Of a DNA stretch of 64,000 nt, positions 18,899-25,686 are shown piece after piece. Source of the stretch: Halorubrum salipaludis (GTDB taxonomy: Archaea; Halobacteriota; Halobacteria; Halobacteriales; Haloferacaceae); assembly GCF_002286985.1 (NCBI RefSeq), contig NZ_NSKC01000002.1, forward strand, positions 496,001-560,000. The letters are read 5' to 3'. A program made the position numbers and the translations under genes. A model generated the notes under the pieces. That model searched no databases. It was not told the origin of the DNA and saw only the letters and a list, made by a program, of their open reading frames with translations. Positions within the stretch are counted from its first letter, which is position 1; the number at the start of each line of letters is the position of its first letter.

Positions 18899-19585
18899 AT
18901 GGCAGGTCTCGAGACCTACGGGGGAACGTCGATCCGGGACATCATTGTCGAGTCCGTTCCGTGGGCGGATACCTCCGATGTACTTGTCTTTCTGATGGGG
19001 CCGTATCGACTGCTGGACCCGTCGTATCTCTATCCGGACGACGAGTATCCGCTTCCACCGGATCCACTCGCCCCCGAGGGTGACGATACTGCTCCCGATG
19101 AGATCCAGGCCACGCTTAGATCGATCTGTCGAGCGGTCTCGGAGGAGACCCAAGCCGCGGTCTTCATCGCCAGCGGAGTCGATATTCCGACGAAACGAGA
19201 AGTCACGACCGAAGGGCTCACAGAACCCGGAATGGCGGTGATCGATCAATCGGTCGCGTTTGCGAAGGCAAGCGACGGGAACGCGTTCGTCTTCACAAAA
19301 TCGGGCCTCACGACTGGGACGGGCGCCGAAGCTGGAGCGGTTCCGGAGTACTTTCGGCTTCGAGAACCCGGCGCACGGCGACGCGATCCGCGGACATTCT
19401 GTATCTTTTCTGAAGCGGAACGAGGCAGTGGAAAACGGAAGCCGTACGAACCGAAGTTCAGCAGCGCGTCGATCGATGAGATGGACGACGCCTACAGCTT
19501 GCGTTTCCGATATTTCGCAGACCGAAAAGAGCTGGAAGACAAGCTCACTGATTTTATTGAGTCGTACGTAATCCCGACAGTGTAA
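18899..19585 (+). CDS. Conserved haloarchaeal protein, nucleotide-hydrolase-like fold suspected
   Basis: The protein has 228 residues from the ATG at 18,899; an upstream TTG is possible. It contains VLVFLMGPYRLLDP near residue 33, FIASGVDIPTKREVT near 90, and AFAKASDGNAFVFTKSGLTTGTGAEAGAVPEYF near 120-150. The order of a strand ending in GPYR, then an Asp-rich segment, then a Gly/Thr loop with GxxxE resembles nucleoside 2-deoxyribosyltransferase or TIR-like NAD-hydrolase folds; this is an inference from pattern only. It may belong to the DUF7509 group. It is divergent from an ArsR-type regulator that may control it. Confidence 0.72.
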   Translation: MAGLETYGGTSIRDIIVESVPWADTSDVLVFLMGPYRLLDPSYLYPDDEYPLPPDPLAPEGDDTAPDEIQATLRSICRAVSEETQAAVFIASGVDIPTKREVTTEGLTEPGMAVIDQSVAFAKASDGNAFVFTKSGLTTGTGAEAGAVPEYFRLREPGARRRDPRTFCIFSEAERGSGKRKPYEPKFSSASIDEMDDAYSLRFRYFADRKELEDKLTDFIESYVIPTV

Positions 19586-19627
19586 CGAGGCTCGGAGACG
19601 GCACTACAGTGTACCGCCCGAGACCCC

Positions 19628-19831
19628 TCAGGGACCTTCTTCTGCCGGATCGAACAGGTCCTCGATCCGGCAGTCGAAGTGAGCGGCCAGCTCGAAGGCG
19701 AGCTCCAGCGAGGGGTCGTAGCGCTCGCGTTCGATCGCGTTGATCGTCTGCCGCGTGACGCCGACGGCGGCGGCGAGGTCGGCCTGGCTCTCGCCGGTCT
19801 CGGCGCGCCGCTCGCTGATGTCGTTTCTCAT
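19628..19831 (-). CDS. XRE-family (Cro/CI) repressor of 67 residues
   Basis: Nearly the whole protein is one helix-turn-helix: ISERRAETGESQADLAAAVGVTRQTINAIERERYDPSLELAFELAAHFDCRIEDLF. This compact type is usually paired with a DUF2178 membrane protein, as here: the upstream gene stop overlaps the ATG (ATGA). The pair is probably co-transcribed and autoregulated through the palindromes upstream of the operon. Such repressors often sense the membrane partner; that is a family inference. Confidence 0.93.
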   Translation of the reverse strand: MRNDISERRAETGESQADLAAAVGVTRQTINAIERERYDPSLELAFELAAHFDCRIEDLFDPAEEGP

Positions 19832-20244
19832 GTCCGGTACTTGTGGTAGAGTATGGACGCGCCGAACACGACGTAGACTGCGAACAGCGTCCACATCGCG
19901 CCGTAGAATTCGCCCGGAAGCGCCATGACCCCGGCGTCTTCCAACACAAGGCCACCTGGAGCCCCGAGGATGAAGACGTACGCGAAGACGTTCATCGTGT
20001 TCTGGCTGGCCTTGCGCTCGATCGTGTTGTCTCGCTCGTCGTAGAGGGTGACGGGACTGAACCGCTGGACCAGTCCCATGCCGAGGCCGCCGGCCCAGTA
20101 GAGGGCGACGCCGATCACGAACCGATCGAGGGCGATGGCGATCCACAGCGCGAGGATGCCGGCGCCGAGCAGTCCGTAGGCGATGCGTTTGTACCGTTTC
20201 CGCGTGGAGGGCCGCGTCGTCGCGGGGGTGGTGTGTTCGCTCAT
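19828..20244 (-). CDS. DUF2178-like membrane protein
   Basis: The 138-residue protein has four hydrophobic helices (about 22-42, 45-63, 87-106, 112-132). DERDNTIERKASQNTMNVFAY in the middle matches the DUF2178 signature (DER...I..KA). It is the first gene of an operon with a small XRE repressor that overlaps its stop. Its function is unknown; a membrane signal partner for the repressor is plausible. Two adjacent palindromes 41-73 bases upstream of the ATG probably regulate it. Confidence 0.85.
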   Translation of the reverse strand: MSEHTTPATTRPSTRKRYKRIAYGLLGAGILALWIAIALDRFVIGVALYWAGGLGMGLVQRFSPVTLYDERDNTIERKASQNTMNVFAYVFILGAPGGLVLEDAGVMALPGEFYGAMWTLFAVYVVFGASILYHKYRT

Positions 20245-20284
20245 GGATGCGCGTAAAGCGAGCGGAGCCGATCCGGAACCGAGT

Positions 20285-20317
20285 GTAAAGCTCGCTTTAC
20301 AGTAAAGGAGACTTTAC
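20285..20317. promoter_or_regulatory. Two tandem GTAAAG-N4-CTTTAC operators
   Basis: Positions 20,285-20,300 and 20,302-20,317 are each perfect 16-base palindromes of the form GTAAAG-N4-CTTTAC, with different spacers (CTCG, GAGA), one base apart. A further half site GTAAAG occurs at 20,253-20,258. They lie just upstream of the DUF2178/XRE operon. Conserved arms with a variable centre and about 1.6-turn spacing are what a dimeric repressor operator looks like, so the XRE protein is the likely ligand. Confidence 0.8.
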
Positions 20318-20398
20318 GTTAGCCAATAAATCTATCGCTGAAGATGGTTCTAGGCAGAATTGATGTGAGAACGATTCTATCGCCCGATTCTTCCGGTC

Positions 20399-20707
20399 TC
20401 ACCACGTCGGCGGCGAGAAGCCGGCGTCCTCTAAGATCGGTTTCCAGCGCTTCTGGACGGAGAGCCTGGAGACGTCCATCGCGTCGGCGACGGCGGACTG
20501 CGAGCGCTCCTGACCGCGGATCAGCGCGGCGGCGTAGAGGCTGGCGGCGGCGGCGACGCGCTTCCCGCGCTCGTCGTCGGGGGCGCGCGATAAGAAGAGG
20601 TCCGTCGCCGTCGACAGCGTCTCCTCGTCGAGATCGAGCGTCGCGCACGCGTCGTCGAGCCGATCGATCCACGCCGCGTTATCGACGCGATCGCTCGCGC
20701 GGTACAT
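20399..20707 (-). CDS. Small TFIIB-like cyclin-fold protein
   Basis: The 102-residue protein consists of one cyclin-box repeat (LDEETLSTATDLFLSRAPDDERGKRVAAAASLYAAALIRG, then QSAVADAMDVSRLSVQKRWKPIL, a TFB-like second-repeat helix-turn-helix). It lacks the zinc ribbon, B-finger and second cyclin repeat of a full TFB. It may be a regulatory or sigma-like TFB paralogue. TTTAAAAA in the gap to the divergent nuclease gene lies about 25 bases upstream, suiting a leaderless mRNA. Confidence 0.8.
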   Translation of the reverse strand: MYRASDRVDNAAWIDRLDDACATLDLDEETLSTATDLFLSRAPDDERGKRVAAAASLYAAALIRGQERSQSAVADAMDVSRLSVQKRWKPILEDAGFSPPTW

Positions 20708-20819
20708 GTCCCCGCGTTAGGCGCACCGGTTTAAAAAGGTCGCGCGGGAGATCGGGCGAGGGCCACTGGCGTGTCGCCCCGGTCGTCGCTCTCAAGTCCG
20801 CGCCGCCCGTAGGGCGGGT

Positions 20820-21521
20820 ATGTCGACGCACGCGTGGACCGAATCGGAGGTTCGCGAGCTTCACGACGAGCTGGTGTCGCTGTACGAGCCGGTCGATCGG
20901 GTGGCCGAGCACGGCGCCGACCCGACCGCCGAGCCCGGCGAGGGGGTCCGCCAGCTGGTGACGACGATCCTCTCGCAGAACGTCGCCGACGAGAACACGA
21001 GCCGCGCCACGGAGGCGCTGTTCGACCGGTACGACGACTTCGCGGCGATCGAGGCGGCCGACCACGACGAGCTGAAAGAGACGATTCGCGTGGCGGGGCT
21101 CGCCGACCAGAAGGCCGCCCGGATCCAGCGTGCGCTGGCCGCGATCCGCGAGGAGACCGGCGGCGCATACTCGCTGGCGTTCCTCGACGCGATGGCGACC
21201 GACGACGCGAAGGCCTGGCTCACCGAGATCAAGGGCGTGGGGCCGAAGACCGCCAGCGTCGTGTTGAACTTCCACTTCGGGAAGCCGACGATGGCGGTCG
21301 ACACCCACGTCGAGCGCGTCTCCAAGCGGTTCGGACTGGTGCCGGAGTCGGCGTCGAACCAGGCGGCGCACGACCTGTTGGACGAACAGGTGCCCGACGA
21401 GCTGACCTACCCGCTCCACGTGCTGTTGATCCGGCACGGCCGCGAGCACTGTTCGGCCCGCGGCGCCGACTGCGACAACCCCGTGTGTGAAGCGTACTGC
21501 GACTGCGAGTTCTGTTCGTAA
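20820..21521 (+). CDS. nth: Endonuclease III (HhH-GPD DNA glycosylase)
   Basis: The protein has 233 residues. LVTTILSQNVADENT near residue 43 matches the Nth family, and the helix-hairpin-helix EIKGVGPKTASVVLN at about 137-150 contains the catalytic Lys, followed by MAVDTHVERVSKRFGL with the catalytic Asp. The C-terminus is Cys-rich (HCSARGADCDNPVCEAYCDC), which should hold a 4Fe-4S cluster, though the Cys spacing differs from that of the E. coli enzyme. It removes oxidised pyrimidines and nicks the abasic site. Length is normal. Confidence 0.93.
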   Translation: MSTHAWTESEVRELHDELVSLYEPVDRVAEHGADPTAEPGEGVRQLVTTILSQNVADENTSRATEALFDRYDDFAAIEAADHDELKETIRVAGLADQKAARIQRALAAIREETGGAYSLAFLDAMATDDAKAWLTEIKGVGPKTASVVLNFHFGKPTMAVDTHVERVSKRFGLVPESASNQAAHDLLDEQVPDELTYPLHVLLIRHGREHCSARGADCDNPVCEAYCDCEFCS

Positions 21522-21546
21522 GCGGGATCGGTGAGGTACATCTTCA

Positions 21547-21686
21547 ACGCCCCAGCTGCTGACTTATAAGCGGTTGACTGCAGATCGACGGTGACGGCCT
21601 GCAAAGCCCCAGCCGCTCGGTGGTACGTGATCGACGACGCTGGGGTGAAGACCTCCAAAGCCCCAGCCGCGAGGACTCGCGCGGCT
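21547..21686 (+). repeat. Three diverged direct repeats around CAAAGCCCCAGCCGC
   Basis: Related blocks begin at about 21,546 (CAACGCCCCAGCTGC), 21,602 (CAAAGCCCCAGCCGC) and 21,656 (CAAAGCCCCAGCCGC), spaced about 54-56 bases apart. The spacers are not conserved in sequence. The third block merges with a hairpin (AGCCGCG/CGCGGCT, 21,665-21,686). There is no CRISPR geometry: only about 15 bases are shared and there are no cas genes. It begins a 570-base non-coding stretch before tRNA-Leu. Confidence 0.7.
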
Positions 21687-21696
21687 TGCTGTCGTT

Positions 21697-21803
21697 CGAA
21701 AGGCGCGAAGCGCCTTTCGTGATGTCGTCAGAACGCTTTGCGTTCTGACTGCTAGCCAGAAATCGGTGATTTCTGGCGATGACGAGAGAGCAAAGCTCTC
21801 TCG
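21697..21803. repeat. Array of four perfect 9-10 bp hairpins with 3-base loops
   Basis: Four perfect inverted repeats follow one another: 21,697-21,719 (CGAAAGGCGC, loop GAA), 21,727-21,749 (GTCAGAACGC, loop TTT), 21,755-21,777 (GCCAGAAATC, loop GGT) and 21,783-21,803 (CGAGAGAGC, loop AAA). Stems are 10, 10, 10 and 9 pairs, separated by 5-7 bases. Stem sequences are unrelated to each other, so the shared property is the geometry. Confidence 0.9.
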
Positions 21804-21930
21804 AACCACGCGCTTCAGTCGCTCGCTTCGCTCGCTCCTTACAGTGCTTCCGTCGCCGTGCTTCGTCCTCGCGACTGCCCCTTTGAGTCCCGCCCCGCAC
21901 AGCACCGCACCTCACACCTCCCCAGCCTCG

Positions 21931-22019
21931 TCGGTGGTCCTCCGCGTTGCTCCGGACCACCGACTCCCTCGCGCGTGCTGTCTCGCGGTCGCCACGGGCG
22001 ACCGCTCGCAGGCACGCGC
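21931..22019. repeat. Two further large hairpins upstream of tRNA-Leu
   Basis: Positions 21,931-21,963 form a 10-bp stem (TCGGTGGTCC/GGACCACCGA) with a 13-base loop. Positions 21,985-22,005 form GCGGTCGCC-ACG-GGCGACCGC, itself enclosed by GCGCGTGC/GCACGCGC (21,971-22,019). From memory, closely similar sequence recurs between genes in Halorubrum genomes, so this may be a dispersed repeat. No protein-coding signal is convincing here. Confidence 0.75.
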
Positions 22020-22094
22020 CACCGCACTTATACAGATGCGTCGCCGTCGGCGGTTCGTCAGGTTCTTGAGTCGGTTTCGCCTACGCTGGGTCGC

Positions 22095-22179
22095 GCGCGG
22101 GTTGCCGAGCCAGGCCAAAGGCGTAGCGCTTAGGACGCTATCCCGTAGGGGTCCGCCGGTTCGAATCCGGTCCCGCGCA
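22095..22179 (+). tRNA. tRNA-Leu (anticodon TAG)
   Basis: This is an 85-base class II tRNA. The acceptor GCGCGGG pairs with CCCGCGC, and the discriminator is A. The anticodon stem TAGCG/CGCTA encloses loop CTTAGGA, giving anticodon TAG (codon CTA). A long variable arm follows, then T arm CCGGTTCGAATCCGG. No CCA is encoded and no intron is visible. Confidence 0.96.
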
Positions 22180-22249
22180 TGAGCGACCGAAGTGAGCGAA
22201 GAGCAGGAGCGGATTTGCAGCCCAGAGGACGAGCGAAGCGAGTCCTCGT

Positions 22250-22334
22250 GGTTCGAATCCGGTCCCGCGCATACTGCCTCGATCACACCTGAGAGGCACG
22301 TATACGTGCAGAATTCGAATCCGATCCCGCACAT
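22250..22334 (+). repeat. Two orphan copies of the tRNA-Leu 3' end
   Basis: GGTTCGAATCCGGTCCCGCGCAT at 22,250-22,272 repeats the last bases of tRNA-Leu (22,158-22,180) exactly, apart from the first pairs of the T stem. A third copy at 22,313-22,334 has three changes. They are separated by about 70 and 40 bases of unrelated sequence. Such 3'-end copies are what integrases leave as att sites, but no integrase is present. Confidence 0.8.
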
Positions 22335-22397
22335 TCAGATGAGTGACAAGAACATAGTGAGACCTTTTGCCGGGTATATCGACGCCTGATTTGTAGC

Positions 22398-23180
22398 ATG
22401 GGTAACGATTCGTCTCTCGAAGATACCGTAGCCAGACGGAGCGACGTTCTGACGGCCATTGAGGGGGGTCAGCGAACGAAGCGAGACATCGTCGAGTCGA
22501 TCGACCGATCGCGGTCCACCGTCGACCGCGCAGTGAGGGAGCTCCTGAACGCCGAATGCATCACTCCGCTTCGCCCCGGTACCTCTCGATATCAACTCAC
22601 GACCGCGGGGCGACTCGCGCTGGAGATGTACCGTAACTATCGGCGCGGGTCGGACACGGTCGAGTCGAACGCGGCACTGCTGAACGCGCTCTCGGCAGAC
22701 GTCGATATCTCTGAGGACTTCATCACGGACGCCGACGTGTATTCCTTCTCGAAGACGCCAGATCTCGCTCACAACCCGTCGACGGAGCTCGTGGCGGACG
22801 CGACGCGGTTCTACGGGACCGCGCCGGTTGCGTTCGACTCCTACTTCGAGTTCCTGAACGGCTGGACGGACCGCGACGGAACCGAACTGGAACTCGTTTT
22901 TGACCGCGACCTTCTCGATTCGGTCCTCGAACACTACGACGCCGAGTTCACGGAGCTCAGATCACATTCGGGAGTCGATCTGCTCGTCACGGACGAGTCG
23001 TTCTCGCATGCGGTGTGGGTCGTCGAGAACGCTCAGGAAACCCATGCTGGACTCACGATATACGAAGACGGGGCGATGCGCGCGAACCTCCTGGCGTCCT
23101 CCGACCGGGCAGTCCTCTGGGCGGAACAGGAGTACCAGCGGTACAGAGACGCCGCGACCCCGATCGGGACAGGCGACTGA
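22398..23180 (+). CDS. Winged-helix regulator with FilR1/DUF1724-type sensor domain
   Basis: The 260-residue protein has an N-terminal helix-turn-helix at about 14-75 (RRSDVLTAIEGGQRTKRDIVESIDRSRSTVDRAVREL). The C-terminal about 160 residues (FYGTAPVAFDSYFEFLNGW, ELELVFDRDLLDSV, VDLLVTDESFSHAVWVVEN, LLASSDRAVLWAEQEYQRYR) match the domain shared with the methanogen regulator FilR1. The ligand is unknown. GTATATC about 25 bases upstream indicates a leaderless transcript. It precedes the sulfone monooxygenase operon in the same direction, with a 188-base gap, and could regulate it. Confidence 0.88.
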   Translation: MGNDSSLEDTVARRSDVLTAIEGGQRTKRDIVESIDRSRSTVDRAVRELLNAECITPLRPGTSRYQLTTAGRLALEMYRNYRRGSDTVESNAALLNALSADVDISEDFITDADVYSFSKTPDLAHNPSTELVADATRFYGTAPVAFDSYFEFLNGWTDRDGTELELVFDRDLLDSVLEHYDAEFTELRSHSGVDLLVTDESFSHAVWVVENAQETHAGLTIYEDGAMRANLLASSDRAVLWAEQEYQRYRDAATPIGTGD

Positions 23181-23368
23181 GGTTCGCGTCCGAGCCTGCG
23201 CAGACGGCTTCTTCGAGCGGGTTCGCGATCTCGCAGACCGATCACGGCGAACTGCTGTCAATCCTTGCCGGTGACGGAGTTCCCGCACAAACGCGGCCGC
23301 TATCGGGGAACCCCGACAGGGTTGGCCGTGGCGGACCGGATTAAGGCCGTACGGGGAGACGAGCGCGT

Positions 23369-24517
23369 ATGGACACGGAATTCGCCTATTGGGTGCCGAA
23401 CGTCAGCGGCGGGCTGGTCGTCTCGGACTGGGACACGGAGACGGACTGGACGTACGACTACAACCTCGACCTCGCTCGGCTCGCCGAGTCGGTCGGGTTC
23501 GACTACGCGCTCGCACAGGCGCGCTTCTTCGGCAGCTACGGGGCGGACAAACAGCTGGAGGCGCTGTCGATCGCCAACGCGCTCGCGGCACAGACGGACG
23601 AGCTCCACGTGATCGGCGCGGTCCACCCCGGGCTGTGGGAGCCCGGTCCGCTGGCGAACTTCATCTCGACCGCCGACCGCATCAGCAACGGGCGATTTTC
23701 GATCAACGTCGTCTCCGGCTGGTTCAAAGGCGAGTTCACCGGCTTCGGCCAGCCGTGGCTCGAACACGACGAGCGGTACGCCCGCTCGTCGGAGTTCATC
23801 GAGGTGCTGAAAGCGCTGTGGACCGAGGACCGCGCGACCTACGACGGTCGCTTTTACACCATCGGCAAGGACATCGACGGCTTCGAGGGCGCGCCCTTAG
23901 AGCCCAAGCCGGTCCAGGATCCGTACCCGAAGGTGTTCCAGGGCGGGAACTCGCAGGCGGCCCGGGAGATGGCCGCGAAACACTCCGACGTGCTCTTCAT
24001 CAACGGCGGGAGCCTCCAGGAGATCCGCGCCGTCATCGACGACGTCGAGGCGTACGCCGAGGAGTTCGGCACGGAGCCGCCGCGGTTCGCCGCGAACGCG
24101 TTCGTCATCCAGCGCGACACCGAAGAAGAGTCCAAGGAGGTGCTCGAGGGGATCATCGAAAACGCCACCGACGAGGCGGTCGACGCGTTCAAAGAGCAGG
24201 TGAAACAGGCCGGCCAGTCGTCGGACGAGGGCGAGGGGATGTGGGCCGACTCCGACTTCGAGGACCTGGTCCAGTACAACGACGGCTTCAAGACCGGACT
24301 CATCGGGACCGACGAGCAGATCGTCGAGCGGATCCGGAAGCTGGACGCGATCGGGATCGACATCGTCCTCGCGGGCTTCCTCGACTTCGAAGAAGAGCTC
24401 GAACGGTTCGGCGAGACGATCATCCCCGCGATCGACGAGGCCGACCCCCTCGACCCGGACGAGGTCGACGCAGTCGACGAGATCGAGGAAGTCGGCGGCG
24501 CGAAGGTGGCCCGATAG
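23369..24517 (+). CDS. sfnG: FMNH2-dependent dimethylsulfone monooxygenase (SfnG-like)
   Basis: This 382-residue luciferase-like flavin monooxygenase opens FAYWVPNVSGGLVVS, continues DYALAQARFFGSYG, and has NVVSGWFKGEFTGFGQPWLEHDERY near 110-135 and FQGGNSQAAREMAA near 190. These blocks match SfnG, which converts dimethylsulfone to methanesulfinate and formaldehyde, better than SsuD. A Glu/Asp-rich extension follows the barrel. Its stop abuts the start of the flavin reductase gene with no gap, forming a complete two-component monooxygenase. The likely role is to scavenge sulfur or carbon from organosulfur compounds. The exact substrate is inferred. Confidence 0.88.
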   Translation: MDTEFAYWVPNVSGGLVVSDWDTETDWTYDYNLDLARLAESVGFDYALAQARFFGSYGADKQLEALSIANALAAQTDELHVIGAVHPGLWEPGPLANFISTADRISNGRFSINVVSGWFKGEFTGFGQPWLEHDERYARSSEFIEVLKALWTEDRATYDGRFYTIGKDIDGFEGAPLEPKPVQDPYPKVFQGGNSQAAREMAAKHSDVLFINGGSLQEIRAVIDDVEAYAEEFGTEPPRFAANAFVIQRDTEEESKEVLEGIIENATDEAVDAFKEQVKQAGQSSDEGEGMWADSDFEDLVQYNDGFKTGLIGTDEQIVERIRKLDAIGIDIVLAGFLDFEEELERFGETIIPAIDEADPLDPDEVDAVDEIEEVGGAKVAR

Positions 24518-25114
24518 ATGTCCGACCAGACGCTCCTCGGGATCGTCGGCAGCGTCTCCGCCGACTCCCGGACGCGGACCGCGGTCGAAGTCGCGCTAGA
24601 CGCGGCGGCCGCCGAGCACGGCGTCGACACCGAAATCCTCCACCTCGCAGAGTACGACCTCGACACCGCTGACGGCCGCGGCATCGACAACTACGAGGTC
24701 GACACCGCCGAGGCGCTCGAGTTGATCGTCGAGGCCGACGCCTACGTCGTCGGCACGCCCGTCTACCGCGGCTCGTACTCGGGCGCGCTCAAGAACCTCC
24801 TCGACATGGTGCCGCGGGGCCAGTGGCAGGGCGACGTGGCCCCCTTCGAGAACGCGGCGGTCGGGCTCGTCGCGACCGGCGCGACCGACCACCACTTCCT
24901 CGCGGTCGACCAGGAGCTTCGTCCCGTCTTCGCGTTCTTCGGCGCGCACACGGTCGGCGGCGCGACGTACGCGAACGGCGACCAGTTCGACGACGGAGAG
25001 ATAACTGACACGGACCTCCACGACCGCCTCGAACTGCTCGGCGAGGCCACGATCGAGCTGTCGGCAGCGATCGACGACGCCGACGCGCTCGGCGAGATCG
25101 GGCCGGCGATTTAG
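24518..25114 (+). CDS. NAD(P)H-dependent FMN reductase, partner of SfnG
   Basis: The 198-residue flavodoxin-like protein has an N-terminal GIVGSVSADSRTRTAVE phosphate loop, VEADAYVVGTPVYRGSYSGALKNLLDMVP at about 68-97, typical of SsuE/MsuE reductases, and VGLVATGATDHHF. It should supply reduced FMN to the monooxygenase. The ATG directly follows the SfnG stop, so the genes are translationally coupled. No signal peptide is present. Confidence 0.92.
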   Translation: MSDQTLLGIVGSVSADSRTRTAVEVALDAAAAEHGVDTEILHLAEYDLDTADGRGIDNYEVDTAEALELIVEADAYVVGTPVYRGSYSGALKNLLDMVPRGQWQGDVAPFENAAVGLVATGATDHHFLAVDQELRPVFAFFGAHTVGGATYANGDQFDDGEITDTDLHDRLELLGEATIELSAAIDDADALGEIGPAI

Positions 25115-25149
25115 CTCGCGCGTCCTGAGGAATCTGTTCGGCGGAAAAA

Positions 25150-25208
25150 CGGTTGGGCTTCAGGAAATCACGGAGAAAGCCAACGGCTCCAGCCGTGAGG
25201 GATGTCAA
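25150..25208. mobile_element. Possible solo right end of an IS200/IS605 (IS1341-type) element
   Basis: A perfect hairpin ACGGCT-CC-AGCCGT at 25,183-25,196 is followed by GAGGGATGTCAA, which resembles the right end of haloarchaeal TnpB-type elements (hairpin, then GGATGTCA). No tnpA or tnpB gene is adjacent. This is a resemblance only, so it may be a solo end left by deletion. Confidence 0.4.
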
Positions 25209-25228
25209 ATGAGGCGGAATCCCCAGGG

Positions 25229-25684
25229 TCACTCAGAGGACGAATCTGACCAGAGTGTTTCGATGCGCTGATCGATCGCTTCGAACACAGTCGAGTAAAC
25301 GTCCAGTGGATGCAGGGAAGAAAGTTCGAGGTTCGAGACTTCCACGCCCGTCGGCGGTTCGTGGAAGTGTACCCGAGCGTTGTGCGTGTTCGGGTGTCGG
25401 TCCCAGCGACACTCCCACTGATCTGTACCGCGCACTTCGCGGTAGTGTATCGAGAAATCGCCCGTCGTGAACCACCGGATATCGATCTGCGCCGCGGTCT
25501 CCGAACCGGGGTATCGTTCGGTATCAAGCGTCCCGCGAAGGAGCTGCGGTTCATGCGAGTCCGGTTCGAACTCCGCCACAGCGACCAGCGGATCTGACGC
25601 CAGCTGTCGCTCGAGCAAGCGCAACGTCTGGCGATCGGGCGGGCCAGTCGATCCGGACGCCGGATCCCCCGAAGAAGGGTCCAT
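25229..25684 (-). CDS. Conserved haloarchaeal protein paired with a DUF7342 regulator
   Basis: The protein has 151 residues from the ATG at 25,684, two bases after the stop of the upstream regulator gene. After a Ser/Gly-rich start it continues LLERQLASDPLVAVAEFEPDS, ARWFTTGDFSIHYRE-like segments (IRWFTTGDFSIHY) and VHFHEPP, ending with an acidic helix. It is soluble, without a signal peptide. No known catalytic motif is seen. The tight pairing with a helix-turn-helix gene suggests a toxin-antitoxin-like or regulator-effector unit; the pair recurs in haloarchaea from memory, but its function is unknown. Confidence 0.75.
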   Translation of the reverse strand: MDPSSGDPASGSTGPPDRQTLRLLERQLASDPLVAVAEFEPDSHEPQLLRGTLDTERYPGSETAAQIDIRWFTTGDFSIHYREVRGTDQWECRWDRHPNTHNARVHFHEPPTGVEVSNLELSSLHPLDVYSTVFEAIDQRIETLWSDSSSE

Positions 25685-25686
25685 CG

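Noticed and set aside
21547-21803. Regularly spaced repeats that could suggest a CRISPR array.
   Set aside because: Only about 15 bases are shared, there are three copies, the hairpin stems differ in sequence, and no cas genes are present.
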